Below the pieces are notes generated by a model. It had not been told where the DNA came from and did not search any database. It saw only the letters and a program-made list of their open reading frames with translations. A stretch of 64,000 bases of DNA from Allomuricauda ruestringensis DSM 13258. GTDB taxonomy: Bacteria > Bacteroidota > Bacteroidia > Flavobacteriales > Flavobacteriaceae. Below, piece by piece: positions 63,757-64,000 of the stretch (the stretch's first letter is position 1; each line of letters begins with the position of its first letter). The stretch covers positions 558,001-622,000 of the forward strand of contig NC_015945.1 in the NCBI RefSeq assembly GCF_000224085.1, read 5' to 3'. A program made the translations under genes and the position numbers.

Positions 63757-64000
63757 TTATTTTTCTCTATACAATTGATTTGCTGGAATGATTTGTTTTG
63801 GGGTGTCGGGACCTGAATATTTTACGTCCAGATGATAGCCCCCTCCTCCATTAAAAAACTCTATACGAACCAAATGTCTCCCCTTGGAAAGTTCAAACGC
63901 CCCGCTACGCTCCATTACACCATGGTCGCCATCGTTGTCCACGATTTCGATACCGTTAACATAAAGCTTGCTTCCATCATCACTATTGGTGAAAAAAGTA
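63757..64000 (-). CDS. PA14-domain protein, C-terminal end only
   Basis: The last 80 residues of a protein that continues beyond the window. The segment FFTNSDDGSKLYVNGIEIVD then DNDGDHGVMERSGAFELSKG and HLVRIEFFNGGGGYHLDVKY is a PA14 domain, a carbohydrate-binding fold often at the end of exported glycosidases. The protein ends PANQLYREK two bases before the MBL gene. A glycoside hydrolase with a C-terminal PA14 is the most common architecture, but the catalytic part is not visible. Confidence 0.85.
   Translation of the reverse strand, partial: TFFTNSDDGSKLYVNGIEIVDNDGDHGVMERSGAFELSKGRHLVRIEFFNGGGGYHLDVKYSGPDTPKQIIPANQLYREK

Overview
The window looks like chromosomal DNA of a marine-type Flavobacteriia (Bacteroidota). 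The evidence is three SusC/SusD outer-membrane pairs, many exported lipoproteins with a short hydrophobic stretch before Cys, promoter-like -7 elements of the TAnnTTTG type, a Kelch mutarotase/sodium symporter fusion, and giant FG-GAP/UnbV lipoproteins typical of this group. I could not identify genus or species. No rRNA, tRNA, CRISPR array or intact mobile element was seen.

Left edge (1-1.85 kb): the 5' part of an ATP-type PEP carboxykinase gene, a frameshifted TPR-like gene remnant, and a degenerate sequence resembling an IS21-type end. The same ~130-bp sequence recurs in inverted orientation at 59.0-59.15 kb, where it cuts off a phosphatase-like gene.

Region A (1.85-19.65 kb) is a sialoglycan locus. 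One minus-strand unit encodes a ManNAc/GlcNAc 2-epimerase, sialidase, beta-hexosaminidase, mutarotase-symporter fusion, LrgAB and alpha-L-fucosidase. A second minus-strand unit encodes N-acetylneuraminate lyase and a SusC/SusD pair. Between them, on the plus strand, is a FadR-type GntR regulator. Three near-identical 15-bp palindromes (TTATGTA-TK-ACATAA type) lie in front of the epimerase, lyase and SusC genes and are the likely operators. Sialic acid, GlcNAc/GalNAc and fucose would be trimmed outside the cytoplasm, Neu5Ac epimerised and imported, then split to pyruvate and ManNAc. LrgAB may handle pyruvate.

Region B (20-37 kb): an HPP membrane protein, a TPR-AraC membrane-bound regulator, then a minus-strand run encoding (in transcription order) a DUF1080 3-keto-glycoside hydrolase/lyase-like lipoprotein, a seven-haem cytochrome c, a Cys-cluster GMC oxidoreductase, its small subunit, SusC, SusD and a ~1120-residue FG-GAP/UnbV lipoprotein. 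This reads as an exported glycoside-3-oxidation route wired to a cytochrome.

Region C (37.6-55.3 kb): galactokinase; a second SusC-SusD-FG-GAP/UnbV triad; and, diverging from it, a GntR regulator, an exported GH2 beta-galactosidase, a hydroxypyruvate-isomerase-like TIM barrel, an exported SUMF1-fold protein without the FGE cysteines, and an exported Gfo/Idh/MocA oxidoreductase. Regions B and C probably cooperate on beta-galactosides, part hydrolysed and part oxidised via 3-keto sugars; this is inference.

Right part (55.3-64 kb): about 0.9 kb of decayed sequence, a fatty-acid desaturase whose conserved N-terminus starts upstream of the first ATG, a DEAD-box helicase, two tandem cold-shock genes, then a minus-strand operon of a PA14-domain protein (cut by the window edge), an MBL-fold hydrolase, a class-III aminotransferase-fold enzyme, a metallophosphatase and a truncated alkaline-phosphatase-superfamily gene.
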